A DNA stretch of 10,145 bases from Alphaproteobacteria bacterium (GTDB lineage Bacteria; Pseudomonadota; Alphaproteobacteria; UBA828). Where the stretch lies: the NCBI GenBank assembly GCA_018668475.1, contig JABJCZ010000014.1, positions 1-10,145 on the forward strand, written 5' to 3'. The notes below the pieces were generated by a model. The model was not told the origin of the DNA. It saw only the letters and a list, made by a program, of their open reading frames with translations, and did no database searches. Position 1 is the stretch's first letter; every line of letters begins with the position of its first letter. Both the position numbers and the translations under genes were made by a program. Positions 1-7,506 of this stretch are shown one piece after another.

Positions 1-691
1 CATCATGAAACACAGCTCGTTGATCAGGCCCGGTGATCACGGCGCCGTGCAGCTGCCAGGTGCCTTCCTCCAGGACAGCCTCTTTGGCATCGATCCGGCC
101 AACAAACTGATCGTCGGCCTGAAAGGTGAAAATGATGACTTCATGCAGGGTAACGGTATCTTGGTCGATGCGCCGCGCATGGACGACGGACTGGGTATCT
201 CCATCTCCCTGACGCAACCATATGCCGGTTTGTGAGAGCGCCAATAAACTCGACTTGCCACCCAGATACTTGGCATCCATCTGTTCGTAGCGACTGACCA
301 TGGCTGCCGCCATGGGGTTGAATACTGTGACGGTGAAGGCGCCGAGCACGAGGGCGAGCGCCAGCACCGGCACCAGGAATTGCCAGACCGAGACACCGGC
401 GGAGCGGGCCACGACCAGTTCGTGATTCCGGGTCATGCGGGTAAAAGTCCAAAGTCCGCCGACAAGAGCTGCAAACGGCAGCACCTTCTGGGCCATGAAC
501 GGAATACGCAACAAAGCCATTTGCAGCATGACACCCAGGGTCGCCAACTCCTTGTCCACCCCGGAACCGCGGCGTAATAGCTCAACCGAATCGAATACAA
601 AAATAGTGGCGACGAAGATCAGGAAGACCAGCGCGATCCCGACAAAAAATTGCCGTCCGATATAGAGCGAGATTGTGGTTGATAGGCGCAT
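1..691 (-). CDS. lptG: LPS export permease LptG (C-terminus beyond the left edge)
   Basis: This is one of the two transmembrane subunits of LptB2FG, the inner-membrane ABC transporter that pulls lipopolysaccharide from the outer leaflet and pushes it onto the Lpt bridge to the outer membrane. The visible 230 codons start MRLSTTISLYIGRQFF. Hydrophobic helices lie at about residues 15-35, 55-80 and 103-125. The cytoplasmic coupling segment around TRNHELVVARSAG carries Glu91, the residue type that contacts LptB. From about residue 135 the protein enters the periplasmic beta-jellyroll, where the window ends; the missing part should hold the rest of the jellyroll and three more helices. The ATG lies 25 bases after the lptF stop, with GGAG 10 bases upstream of it, so the two genes are almost certainly one transcript in the usual F-then-G order. 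The reading frame stays open to the left edge. The call is from recognition of the family and the pairing with lptF. Confidence 0.95.
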   Translation of the reverse strand, partial: MRLSTTISLYIGRQFFVGIALVFLIFVATIFVFDSVELLRRGSGVDKELATLGVMLQMALLRIPFMAQKVLPFAALVGGLWTFTRMTRNHELVVARSAGVSVWQFLVPVLALALVLGAFTVTVFNPMAAAMVSRYEQMDAKYLGGKSSLLALSQTGIWLRQGDGDTQSVVHARRIDQDTVTLHEVIIFTFQADDQFVGRIDAKEAVLEEGTWQLHGAVITGPDQRAVFHD

Positions 692-716
692 GCCAGTGGG
701 GCTCCGGGCGGCCTGC

Positions 717-1829
717 TCAGGCTTCCGAGGGCGCCGCGTGGCGCCCCCCGCGAGGCCGTCGCTGCATCAGATAGAAGCCGCCACAGATAAACATGGCCGC
801 ATTGACATACATGAGCCAAACGAGATGGGGCTGTTTGGAGACGAGGTTGACCAGCGTCAGTCCGATGGCCTCAAACAGGAAGGCCGTAAGAATGCCGGCC
901 ATAATTCGTTGCCATTGGCCGCGTCGGCTCAAATGTCCGCCGATCACGGCGGCCATTGCGATGGCCGTCAGCCCAAAGGCAAATAGCGGGGTTACGATTC
1001 GCTGGTGGGCTTCCGCCAGAAACTTGTTGCGGTTTCTATCGTTGTCATAGCCGGGCTTCGGATTGAAAAGCTCGTGCATGTATCGTTCGCGTGGCTCACG
1101 CCACCGCTCGCCGGGGTTCTCCGTTATCAGCTGCAGATCAAGCGCGTAGGAATCGAAATACAGTAATGAAAGCCGACCCGTACCTTTGTCAATTTCCTGC
1201 CGGTTGCCATTGATGAGCACGAATCGCGGGCCTAGCTCGGTCGCCACTAGCGCGCCTGATTCCGCCATCATTGTCACTGGTTGAGCGCGCAGCCGCGCGT
1301 CGTGGACCAGAATGCCGCGCAATTGACCGTTGGTGTCGCGCGCCCGCACGTAGACGGTCACATCATTGATCAACGTCGTAAACACACCTTCCTGCAACAG
1401 GACTGACGAATAGTCACTGCGGATGATGGTCTGCCGGTCTTTGAATGTTCGATAGCTCATTGGCGTGAAATACATGTTGATCGCGAAAGAGAGCACCATC
1501 ACGACCCCCGCGAGCAGCAGTGCTGGCGCCGCAAGTGACCACTGACTGGCGCCAGAAGCCCGAAGGCTGACCAGTTCGCTATCGACCACCAACTTGTTGT
1601 AAACAAACAGAATGGCGCAAAAGAGCGCGATCGGCAGGATGACACCCAGAAAGGACGGCAGCAGCAGCATGCTGAGGTGCAAAAACGCACTCAGCGACAG
1701 ACCCTTGTTGACGATCAGGTCGATAAACCTGAGCGACTGGGTCAGCCAGATTATGGCAGTCAGCCCGAAAGTAATGAACAGGACTGGCAGAGCCAGCTGG
1801 CGAAAGATATATCGCTGATAACGCAGCAT
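717..1829 (-). CDS. lptF: LPS export permease LptF
   Basis: This is the partner permease of LptG in the LptB2FG lipopolysaccharide extractor of the inner membrane. The protein has 370 residues, normal for the family. Hydrophobic helices lie at about 12-32, 50-78, 100-120, 279-298, 308-330 and 336-355. The segment between helices 3 and 4 (about 122-275) is the periplasmic beta-jellyroll that accepts LPS. The cytoplasmic coupling helix reads DSELVSLRASGAS, with Glu85 in the place that docks to LptB. The tail after the last helix is short and basic (RRPRGGRH). The start ATG at 1829 was chosen because MLRYQRYIFRQL is the typical family N-terminus; in-frame upstream sequence adds about 76 residues of unrelated, non-membrane composition. 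No Shine-Dalgarno sequence precedes the ATG, but TATAAT lies 7 bases before it, which suggests a leaderless mRNA. lptG follows after 25 bases. Confidence 0.96.
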   Translation of the reverse strand: MLRYQRYIFRQLALPVLFITFGLTAIIWLTQSLRFIDLIVNKGLSLSAFLHLSMLLLPSFLGVILPIALFCAILFVYNKLVVDSELVSLRASGASQWSLAAPALLLAGVVMVLSFAINMYFTPMSYRTFKDRQTIIRSDYSSVLLQEGVFTTLINDVTVYVRARDTNGQLRGILVHDARLRAQPVTMMAESGALVATELGPRFVLINGNRQEIDKGTGRLSLLYFDSYALDLQLITENPGERWREPRERYMHELFNPKPGYDNDRNRNKFLAEAHQRIVTPLFAFGLTAIAMAAVIGGHLSRRGQWQRIMAGILTAFLFEAIGLTLVNLVSKQPHLVWLMYVNAAMFICGGFYLMQRRPRGGRHAAPSEA

Positions 1830-1836
1830 GAGACCG

Positions 1837-1865
1837 ATTATAAGGAGCCTCTGGCGAGCCGGACA
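1837..1865 (-). promoter_or_regulatory. Predicted lptFG promoter giving a leaderless mRNA
   Basis: On the minus strand a perfect TATAAT occupies 1842-1837 and its last base is separated from the lptF ATG by 7 bases. This spacing would place the transcription start on or next to the A of the ATG. The -35 region is poor: with a 17-base spacer it reads TGTCCG, and with 18 bases GTGTCC (3 of 6 matches to TTGACA). The -10 is seen directly; promoter function is inferred. Confidence 0.5.
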
Positions 1866-1886
1866 CCCCCGACGCCCCGATGATGT

Positions 1887-1903
1887 GTGAAATCTGGGTT
1901 CAC
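1887..1903. repeat. Short inverted repeat in the lptF-pepA divergent region
   Basis: GTGAA and TTCAC form 5-base arms around a 7-base centre, giving a symmetrical 17-base site about 58 bases upstream of the lptF start and about 125 bases upstream of pepA. The size and symmetry would suit a dimeric repressor or activator, but arms this short also arise by chance. No matching second copy was noticed elsewhere in the window. Confidence 0.2.
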
Positions 1904-1975
1904 TCTGTCGGTGGGGATAAGCTATAGAGTCAGGCGCCGCAACAACGAAGTCGTGCCAGATTGAATTGTGCCGCG

Positions 1976-2004
1976 CTGACGAACCAGCTCTGGCGCACCA
2001 TAAT
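1976..2004 (+). promoter_or_regulatory. Predicted pepA-holC promoter
   Basis: CTGACG at 1976-1981 (4 of 6 matches to TTGACA) and CATAAT at 1999-2004 (5 of 6 matches to TATAAT) are separated by exactly 17 bases. Transcription would start near 2011, leaving a leader of about 17 bases that consists mainly of the ribosome binding site. Inferred from consensus matches. Confidence 0.5.
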
Positions 2005-2014
2005 GTGACCCCTT

Positions 2015-2021
2015 GAAGGAG
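2015..2021 (+). promoter_or_regulatory. Shine-Dalgarno sequence that fixes the pepA start
   Basis: GAAGGAG ends 6 bases before the ATG at 2028. It rules out the in-frame TTG at 2013, which overlaps the binding site itself. Confidence 0.85.
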
Positions 2022-2027
2022 ACGATA

Positions 2028-3533
2028 ATGAAAATCGCGTTCGCGACCCCGGGCCATCCTGATTCCGGATCTCTTGCCGTCGGTATTTTGGCGGATCGTG
2101 TTTTGACCGAATCGGCGCAGGCACTGGATGCCGCGACTGACGGCGCTATTAGCCGGGCGCTGTCAGGGGGAAAATTCGAGGGCAAGAAGAACACCACCTT
2201 GTCCATTGAGGCGCCGCACGGGCTAGGCATCGCACGGATTCTTCTTGTCGGGCTGGGCGCGGCTGACGAAATTGACGACCTGCGCCTCCAGGCGGCAGGT
2301 GGCGCGGCCTTGCGCGCGCTCGGGCGGCTGGGAGAGGTCACGGCGGCCTTTGCGGTTGATGCCATAGACGGGTGCAACATTGCGTTGGACCAGATGGCCG
2401 CAGAAATCGCGTTCGGGGCGCAGCTCGGCAGTTATCGTTTCGCCAAATACCGCACCAAGACGGAGAGCGGTGCTGGTGACACGACGGTTGAGACTCTGAC
2501 AATGCTGACGGTCGCGCCGGAAGCGGCTGAAGCGGCCTGGGCGCCGCGGGCACGCTCGGCAGAGGGCGTATTCCTCGCACGAGACCTCGTCAGTGAGCCT
2601 GGCAATGTCAAATTTCCCGCAGCCATTGTCGAGGATATCAAGGGCCTGGCCGATATCGGTGTAGATGTGGAGATTCTCGATCAAGCCAAAATGGCAGAGC
2701 TTGGTATGGGAGCCATGCTTGGCGTCTCCCAGGGCAGCCGCAAGGCGCCTTACATAGCCATAATGCGCTGGAACGGCGCGCCCGATGGCGCAGAGCAAGC
2801 GCCGGTTGCCCTCGTTGGCAAGGGCGTTACCTTCGATACTGGCGGCATTTCGCTCAAACCTGCCGGCGGCATGGAAGAAATGAAATATGACATGGGCGGC
2901 GCCGGCGCTGTCATCGGTGCGATGAAGGCGATTGCGGGTCGCGCCGCGAGAGCCAATGTCGTTGGAGTGGTGGGGCTCGTCGAAAACATGCCCGACGGAG
3001 ACGCCCAGCGCCCCGGCGACGTGGTGTACACCATGTCCGGGCAGACCATCGAGGTGATCAACACCGATGCGGAGGGCCGCCTGGTTCTGGCCGATGTTCT
3101 GTATTACACGCAGACCGTCCTCAAACCCCGGGCGATGATTAATCTCGCGACCCTGACTGGCGCCATGGTGGTTACGCTGGGGACGCATATTGCCGGCATT
3201 TTCGCTAACGATGACGTGCTTGCGGAGCAGTTGCAGGACGCCGGTGCGGCGAGTGGTGAGAACGTCTGGCGGTTGCCGCTTGATGCCCGCTACGACAAGG
3301 AAATCAATTCCGACATTGCCGACATGAAGAACGTCGGCAAATCACGTGAGGCAGGCAGCATTGCGGGCGCCCAGTTGCTCCAGCGTTTTGTCGGCGATAC
3401 CCGCTGGGTCCATATCGATATAGCTGGTATGGCCTGGATGAAGCGTGGCGACGACCCGTTGGTGCCCAAGGGTGCCGCCGGGTTTGGCGTGCGGTTGCTG
3501 GACCGTCTGGTGGCTGACAATTTTGAGGGCTAA
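2028..3533 (+). CDS. pepA: Leucyl aminopeptidase (M17 family)
   Basis: This is a cytosolic aminopeptidase with two metal ions per active site that releases N-terminal residues, leucine preferentially, from peptides. The family forms hexamers; in E. coli PepA it also binds DNA, which cannot be judged here. The protein has 501 residues, the usual size. An N-terminal domain covers about 1-165 and the catalytic domain the rest. The metal and catalytic residues are all present: Lys265 in VGKGVTFDTGG, Asp270, Lys277 in SLKP, Asp288 in KYDMGG, and Asp347, Glu349 and Arg351 in the signature NTDAEGRL. Each lies 5 positions before its E. coli PepA counterpart. The ATG at 2028 is supported by a good Shine-Dalgarno sequence. 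holC follows at once, a neighbour pairing common in proteobacteria. No damage or missing residue was seen. Confidence 0.97.
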   Translation: MKIAFATPGHPDSGSLAVGILADRVLTESAQALDAATDGAISRALSGGKFEGKKNTTLSIEAPHGLGIARILLVGLGAADEIDDLRLQAAGGAALRALGRLGEVTAAFAVDAIDGCNIALDQMAAEIAFGAQLGSYRFAKYRTKTESGAGDTTVETLTMLTVAPEAAEAAWAPRARSAEGVFLARDLVSEPGNVKFPAAIVEDIKGLADIGVDVEILDQAKMAELGMGAMLGVSQGSRKAPYIAIMRWNGAPDGAEQAPVALVGKGVTFDTGGISLKPAGGMEEMKYDMGGAGAVIGAMKAIAGRAARANVVGVVGLVENMPDGDAQRPGDVVYTMSGQTIEVINTDAEGRLVLADVLYYTQTVLKPRAMINLATLTGAMVVTLGTHIAGIFANDDVLAEQLQDAGAASGENVWRLPLDARYDKEINSDIADMKNVGKSREAGSIAGAQLLQRFVGDTRWVHIDIAGMAWMKRGDDPLVPKGAAGFGVRLLDRLVADNFEG

Positions 3534-3551
3534 TTGTCCCGGACGACAAGG

Positions 3552-4013
3552 ATGAGCCAGGTCGCGTTTTATCAGTTGCGTACGACGGCACTTGAAAAAG
3601 CGCTTCCCAAATTGCTGGAAAAGGCGATCTCGGGCGGGATGCGGGCGTTTGTCGTCGCGGGCTCCGAGGCGCAGGTGGAGACGCTAAACGCCGCCCTGTG
3701 GACCTATGACCCTGCCTCGTTTCTGCCCCATGGCACGGCGCAGGAGGGGGCGGCCGACCGCCAGCCTATTCTCATTGCTACGGACGCCAGCACGCATGGC
3801 GATAATCCGAATGATGCATCTTTGCTCGTGCTCTTGAATGGGGCGCAAGTGTCCGGGCCAGCATCATTTTCACGGTGCGTAGATATGTTTGACGGACGGA
3901 TCGATTCTGAGTTGACGGCAGCCCGTGCGCGGTGGAAGCGTCACTCGGATGCCGGCGATGAGGTCACATACTTTGAACAGACTGCTGATGGCCGTTGGGA
4001 GAAACGCGCCTGA
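3552..4013 (+). CDS. holC: DNA polymerase III chi subunit
   Basis: The chi subunit of the replicative clamp-loader assembly links the polymerase to the C-terminal tail of single-strand binding protein. The protein has 153 residues, close to the usual size of about 145-150. It starts MSQVAFYQLRTTALEKALPK, the standard chi N-terminus, and keeps the family's core of alternating strands and helices, including RAFVVAGSE, the SFLPHGT segment and PILIATD. The C-terminal part shows the typical arginine-rich helix RARWKRH followed by VTYFEQTADGRW. The ATG at 3552 is chosen by alignment of this N-terminus. An alternative TTG at 3534 directly follows the pepA stop and has GAGGG 4 bases upstream; it would add 6 residues. 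Either way it is co-transcribed with pepA. No psi (holD) gene is present here. Confidence 0.92.
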   Translation: MSQVAFYQLRTTALEKALPKLLEKAISGGMRAFVVAGSEAQVETLNAALWTYDPASFLPHGTAQEGAADRQPILIATDASTHGDNPNDASLLVLLNGAQVSGPASFSRCVDMFDGRIDSELTAARARWKRHSDAGDEVTYFEQTADGRWEKRA

Positions 4014-4066
4014 CCCGGTGGTCATCTTGTGCTGATACAGCGATATCACGGTACCGTTTTCAGCGG

Positions 4067-4095
4067 TTGTAGCGCGCGCCAACACGCTCTATAAA
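4067..4095 (+). promoter_or_regulatory. Predicted ndk promoter
   Basis: TTGTAG at 4067-4072 (4 of 6 matches to TTGACA) and TATAAA at 4090-4095 (5 of 6 matches to TATAAT) are separated by exactly 17 bases. Transcription would start near 4102, about 26 bases before the ndk ATG. It lies in the 114-base gap after holC, where no terminator is visible, so read-through from pepA-holC into ndk is also possible. Confidence 0.6.
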
Positions 4096-4127
4096 GCGCC
4101 AGCCAAAAATTCGGGAGATATCGAAGT

Positions 4128-4550
4128 ATGGCCATCGAACGTACGCTATCCATCATCAAACCTGATGCGACCCGGCGCAACCTGACCGGGGCGATCAATC
4201 AGCGCTTTGAAGATAAGGGTCTGCGCATAATCGCCCAAAAGCGGGTGCAGTTGACTCTTGATCAAGCACAGAAGTTTTATGCCGTGCATAGTGAGCGGGC
4301 ATTTTACGACGACTTGTGCCAGTACATGACCTCAGGACCTGTCGTTGTGCAGGTGTTGTACGGCGAGGACGCCGTGACCGCCAACCGGTTGATCATGGGT
4401 GCAACCAATCCAGCTAACGCGGATAAAGACACGATCCGTAAGGATTTTGGCGAGTCTGTTGAAGCCAATTCGGCCCATGGGTCGGATTCACCGGAAAATG
4501 CCGCTATCGAGATCGCGTTCTTCTTCTCGGAGACCGAGATTGTCGGCTGA
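4128..4550 (+). CDS. ndk: Nucleoside diphosphate kinase
   Basis: This cytosolic enzyme moves the terminal phosphate of ATP to other (deoxy)nucleoside diphosphates through a phosphohistidine intermediate, balancing NTP and dNTP pools. The protein has 140 residues, the normal bacterial length. It begins [18 protein letters not shown], with Lys11 of the nucleotide site, contains the [14 protein letters not shown] loop, Arg104 in the IRKDF segment and the active-site motif ANSAHGSDS, with catalytic His117 at the same number as in E. coli Ndk. GGGAG lies 10 bases before the ATG. The gene has its own predicted promoter and a strong terminator 25 bases after its stop, so it can act as a single-gene transcript. 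Nothing is unusual. Confidence 0.98.
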   Translation: MAIERTLSIIKPDATRRNLTGAINQRFEDKGLRIIAQKRVQLTLDQAQKFYAVHSERAFYDDLCQYMTSGPVVVQVLYGEDAVTANRLIMGATNPANADKDTIRKDFGESVEANSAHGSDSPENAAIEIAFFFSETEIVG

Positions 4551-4575
4551 TCGTCGAGTATTGACGTAAATTAAG

Positions 4576-4613
4576 CGGGCGGCGCTCCGAGACGGGCGCC
4601 GCCCGTTTTTTTT
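4576..4613 (+). terminator. Intrinsic terminator of ndk
   Basis: A perfect 10-base-pair GC-rich stem (arms 4576-4585 and 4596-4605) encloses a 10-base loop and is followed by eight T residues at 4606-4613. The loop can pair further (CCG with CGG across an AGA turn), leaving one bulged base. It ends the pepA-holC-ndk block and separates it from the clp genes. Confidence 0.95.
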
Positions 4614-4668
4614 GGTTGTTGTTATTCAGGCTGTTGCGTCCCATATGGCATTAGCGAGATTTTGCCTG

Positions 4669-4677
4669 TGGTATAGT
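4669..4677 (+). promoter_or_regulatory. Predicted extended -10 promoter of clpS-clpA
   Basis: TGG followed by TATAGT forms an extended -10 element (TGn-TATAAT, 5 of 6 matches in the hexamer) 24 bases before the clpS ATG. No good -35 hexamer stands at the proper distance (CATTAG at 17 bases), which suits an extended -10 promoter. Transcription would start near 4684. It lies in the 88-base gap after the ndk terminator, so clpS needs a promoter here. Confidence 0.5.
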
Positions 4678-4701
4678 CTGCTTACTCCCTAAACTGGGCC
4701 G

Positions 4702-5034
4702 ATGAAGATGAGTGACGAACGAAAAACCGGTCGACCGGACAATGACACCGGGGTGGTTACCCGGACCAAGCCGACGACGCAAAAGCCGGCGATGTACAAG
4801 GTCTTGTTATTGAACGATGATTACACGCCCATGGAGTTCGTCATCATGGTGCTGATGGGCTTTTTTGGCATGAATAATCAGCAGGCAACGGATGTCATGC
4901 TGCACGTCCATAAGCGTGGTGTAGGCGTGTGCGGAATTTTTTCTTATGAAGTGGCGGAAACCAAGGTGAGCCAGGTCATGGATTGTGCGCGCCAGAACGA
5001 GCACCCCTTGCAGTGCACGATGGAAAAAGATTGA
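4702..5034 (+). CDS. clpS: ClpS adaptor for the ClpA unfoldase
   Basis: ClpS binds the N-domain of ClpA and delivers substrates with destabilising N-terminal residues (N-degrons: Phe, Tyr, Trp, Leu) to the ClpAP protease. The protein has 110 residues: a flexible, charged N-terminal extension of about 30, then the folded core beginning [17 protein letters not shown]. The N-degron pocket is complete, with Asn38, Asp39, Asp40, the gatekeeper-type Met44 and His70 matching E. coli Asn34, Asp35, Asp36, Met40 and His66. The C-terminal part (VAETKV and [12 protein letters not shown]) is the ClpA-binding face and is well kept. Two in-frame ATGs (4702 and 4708) are possible; neither has a strong Shine-Dalgarno sequence, so the N-terminus may be MSDERK instead of MKMSDERK. 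clpA starts 49 bases later, the classic clpS-clpA operon. Confidence 0.97.
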   Translation: MKMSDERKTGRPDNDTGVVTRTKPTTQKPAMYKVLLLNDDYTPMEFVIMVLMGFFGMNNQQATDVMLHVHKRGVGVCGIFSYEVAETKVSQVMDCARQNEHPLQCTMEKD

Positions 5035-5083
5035 TCGCCCGATTCAGGGCGCAGACGTTGTGTTTTGAGGAGAGTTGAGGACC

Positions 5084-7441
5084 ATGTTGTCGCCGGACCT
5101 TGAAAAATGTTTGCACCGGGCTTTGGCCCTTGCCGTCGAGTATCGCCACGAATTTGCGACGCTTGAACATCTTCTGCTCGCATTGACCGATGATCCCGAT
5201 GCCATTGCCGTGCTCAAGGCCTGCGGTGTGGATATTGATGTATTGAAGGCAGATCTCGCCGGTTTTATTGAGACCGAGCTCGAGGGCCTGATCATCGACC
5301 CGAAGACCGACGGTGATATCGAGGCACGGCCGACCAACGCGTTTCACCGGGTCATCCAGCGAGCGGTATTGCATGTGCAATCGTCGGGCCGTGAGCAGGT
5401 GACTGGGGCCAATGCGCTGGTCGCTATCTTTTCGGAACGGGAGAGCCACGCCACGTATTTTCTGCAAGCGCAGGAAATGACCCGATATGACGCCATAAAT
5501 TACATTTCGCATCACATCGCCAAGGTACCGGGTGGCGCGCCTGGCCTCGGCACTGCCTCCGGCACGGATGAAGATGCGCAGGGTGAAGACATGGTCAAGG
5601 AAGGCGCGGATGCGCTGGAGGCCTATTGTGTGGACCTCAACCAGAAAGCTCGAGACGGACAAATTGACCCGCTCATTGGGCGGAATGCCGAAATTGATCG
5701 CACCATTCAGGTGCTGTGCCGCCGTACCAAGAACAACCCGCTTTATGTGGGTGATCCTGGCGTCGGCAAAACCGCCATCGCCGAAGGACTGGCCCGGCGC
5801 ATCGTCAAAGGCGAGGTGCCGGAGGTTCTGGCGGATGCCACCATCTTTGCCCTCGACCTTGGGTCTTTGCTGGCCGGCACTCGCTATCGGGGTGATTTTG
5901 AAGAGCGCATCAAGGCTGTGATTGCGGAACTTGAAGCCCATGCGGATGCGGTTCTCTTTATCGATGAAATTCATACGGTCATCGGTGCAGGCGCAACATC
6001 CGGCGGTGCCATGGACGCGTCCAACTTGTTGAAGCCAGCGCTGCAGGGCGGCTCGCTCAGGTGCATCGGCTCGACCACTTACAAGGAATTTCGGAATTAC
6101 TTTGAGAAGGATCGCGCGCTGGTGCGCCGATTTCAGAAGATCGATGTTCCTGAGCCGAGCATTGAAGATACGGTCAAGATTCTGCGTGGCTTGCAGCCCT
6201 ATTACGAGGAACACCACAAGGTTCGCTATACCGCCGAGGCAGTACGCACTGCCGTTGAACTGGCGGCACGCTATATCAACGATCGCAAATTGCCCGACAA
6301 AGCCATCGATGTGATTGATGAAGTGGGCGCCGCGCAAATGCTGAAGCCCGAGGGCAAGCGGCGGCGCACCATTGGTGTGCGTGATGTTGAGGCAATTGTC
6401 GCCCGGATCGCCCGCATTCCGCCAAAGAGCGTCAGCCGGCAGGACAAGAAATCGCTTGAGAATCTGGAGCGAGACCTGAAGACCGTGGTGTTCGGCCAGG
6501 ACGATGCTGTGCGCCAGGTGGCAACTGCGATCAAGATGTCGCGGGCCGGCTTGCGCGAGCCTGAGAAACCTATCGGCAGCTACCTGTTTTCGGGTCCGAC
6601 CGGTGTCGGCAAGACCGAGGTGGCGCGCCAGCTCGCCCATACGCTGGGCATCGAGTTGATCCGGTTCGATATGTCGGAATACATGGAACGCCACTCGATT
6701 TCGCGACTGATCGGCGCGCCCCCAGGGTATGTCGGGTTTGATCAGGGTGGCCTGCTCACCGATGGCATCGACCAGACCCCGCATGCTGTCTTGTTGCTTG
6801 ATGAGATCGAAAAGGCTCATCCCGACCTCTTCAATTTGCTGCTTCAGGTGATGGACCACGGCAAGCTGACAGACCACAACGGCAAGACAGTCGATTTTCG
6901 CAATGTGGTGATCATCATGACGACCAATGCTGGCGCAGCCGATATGGCTAAGCCGGCGATGGGCTTCAAGCGTGAGGTCCGTTTTGGTGAGGATGATGAG
7001 GCGATCAAGCGCATGTTTACGCCGGAGTTTCGTAACCGGCTGGATGCGGTAGTTGGCTTCGCGGCTCTTGGGCCTGAGGTTGTCGGCCGGGTTGTCGACA
7101 AGTTCATCATGCAGTTGGAAGACCAGTTGTCCGATCGCAATGTCGAGATTGAACTGACGCCTGCCGCGCGCACCTGGTTGGCGGAGCAGGGCTATGATCC
7201 GGCGAACGGCGCGCGGCCACTGGCACGGCTAATTCAGGAGAGCGTCAAGAAACCGCTCGCCGAAGAATTGCTGTTCGGCAAGTTGGCCAAGGGCGGTCTG
7301 GTCGTTGTGGATTGTCCCAAGGGGAAGCTCAAATTCACCTATCCGGCTAAACCAGCGGCACCCAAGGGCAAAGGCAAGCGGTCCCCTGGAAAAGGCCCGC
7401 CCGACGGCACACCGAAAGTGCCGGAACTCGTGCAGCCCTGA
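5084..7441 (+). CDS. clpA: ClpA, AAA+ unfoldase subunit of the ClpAP protease
   Basis: This hexameric ATPase unfolds proteins and threads them into the ClpP peptidase; with ClpS it degrades N-degron substrates. The protein has 785 residues against 758 in E. coli. The N-domain (about 1-145) aligns closely to the ClpS-binding domain of E. coli ClpA. D1 has Walker A GDPGVGKT (Lys229), Walker B LFIDEIH (Asp294, Glu295), pore-loop Tyr268 and arginine fingers Arg348-Arg349. D2 has Walker A GPTGVGKT (Lys510), Walker B LLLDEIE (Asp573, Glu574), pore-loop Tyr549 in GYVG, and sensor-2 arginine in GARPLARLI. There is no ClpB/ClpC middle domain, which fixes the subtype. The ClpP-docking tripeptide aligns to Met626-Gly627-Phe628, not the usual Ile/Leu/Val at the first position. 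A 30-residue Lys/Pro/Gly-rich tail follows residue 755. The ATG at 5084 fits the family N-terminus and has GAGGAG 11 bases and GAGG 3 bases upstream. Confidence 0.98.
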   Translation: MLSPDLEKCLHRALALAVEYRHEFATLEHLLLALTDDPDAIAVLKACGVDIDVLKADLAGFIETELEGLIIDPKTDGDIEARPTNAFHRVIQRAVLHVQSSGREQVTGANALVAIFSERESHATYFLQAQEMTRYDAINYISHHIAKVPGGAPGLGTASGTDEDAQGEDMVKEGADALEAYCVDLNQKARDGQIDPLIGRNAEIDRTIQVLCRRTKNNPLYVGDPGVGKTAIAEGLARRIVKGEVPEVLADATIFALDLGSLLAGTRYRGDFEERIKAVIAELEAHADAVLFIDEIHTVIGAGATSGGAMDASNLLKPALQGGSLRCIGSTTYKEFRNYFEKDRALVRRFQKIDVPEPSIEDTVKILRGLQPYYEEHHKVRYTAEAVRTAVELAARYINDRKLPDKAIDVIDEVGAAQMLKPEGKRRRTIGVRDVEAIVARIARIPPKSVSRQDKKSLENLERDLKTVVFGQDDAVRQVATAIKMSRAGLREPEKPIGSYLFSGPTGVGKTEVARQLAHTLGIELIRFDMSEYMERHSISRLIGAPPGYVGFDQGGLLTDGIDQTPHAVLLLDEIEKAHPDLFNLLLQVMDHGKLTDHNGKTVDFRNVVIIMTTNAGAADMAKPAMGFKREVRFGEDDEAIKRMFTPEFRNRLDAVVGFAALGPEVVGRVVDKFIMQLEDQLSDRNVEIELTPAARTWLAEQGYDPANGARPLARLIQESVKKPLAEELLFGKLAKGGLVVVDCPKGKLKFTYPAKPAAPKGKGKRSPGKGPPDGTPKVPELVQP

Positions 7442-7506
7442 AGCGCGCGCGGCTCCTGAGCGTTACCCTCTTGATACGATTCACCTGACTCGACGGGATT
7501 CCGGCA

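Noticed and set aside
2223..3188. A 321-codon open frame on the minus strand opposite pepA.
   Set aside because: It has the same codon register and the same cause as the frame opposite clpA; it covers the PepA active-site region, whose protein conservation explains the DNA.
4618..4646. A heat-shock (sigma-32) type promoter before clpS: GTTGTTA, 14 bases, then TCCCATAT.
   Set aside because: The -10 part is close to CCCCATnT but the -35 part matches CTTGAAA at only 4 of 7 positions, and the match to the alphaproteobacterial heat-shock consensus is worse. The extended -10 element at 4669-4677 is a simpler explanation.
5075..5083. TTG at 5075 as the clpA start, adding three residues.
   Set aside because: GAGGAG would be only 2 bases from it, and the ATG at 5084 fits the conserved ClpA N-terminus.
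5532..5921. A 129-codon plus-strand frame inside clpA.
   Set aside because: It overlaps the ClpA Walker A region in another frame, and its product is arginine-rich with no recognisable domain, typical of an out-of-frame reading of GC-rich DNA.
4976..6877. A 633-codon open frame on the minus strand opposite clpA.
   Set aside because: It is in exact codon register with clpA, so it is open merely because clpA avoids the codons TTA, CTA and TCA, as expected in GC-rich genes. The translated protein shows no recognisable family, and clpA is strongly conserved.
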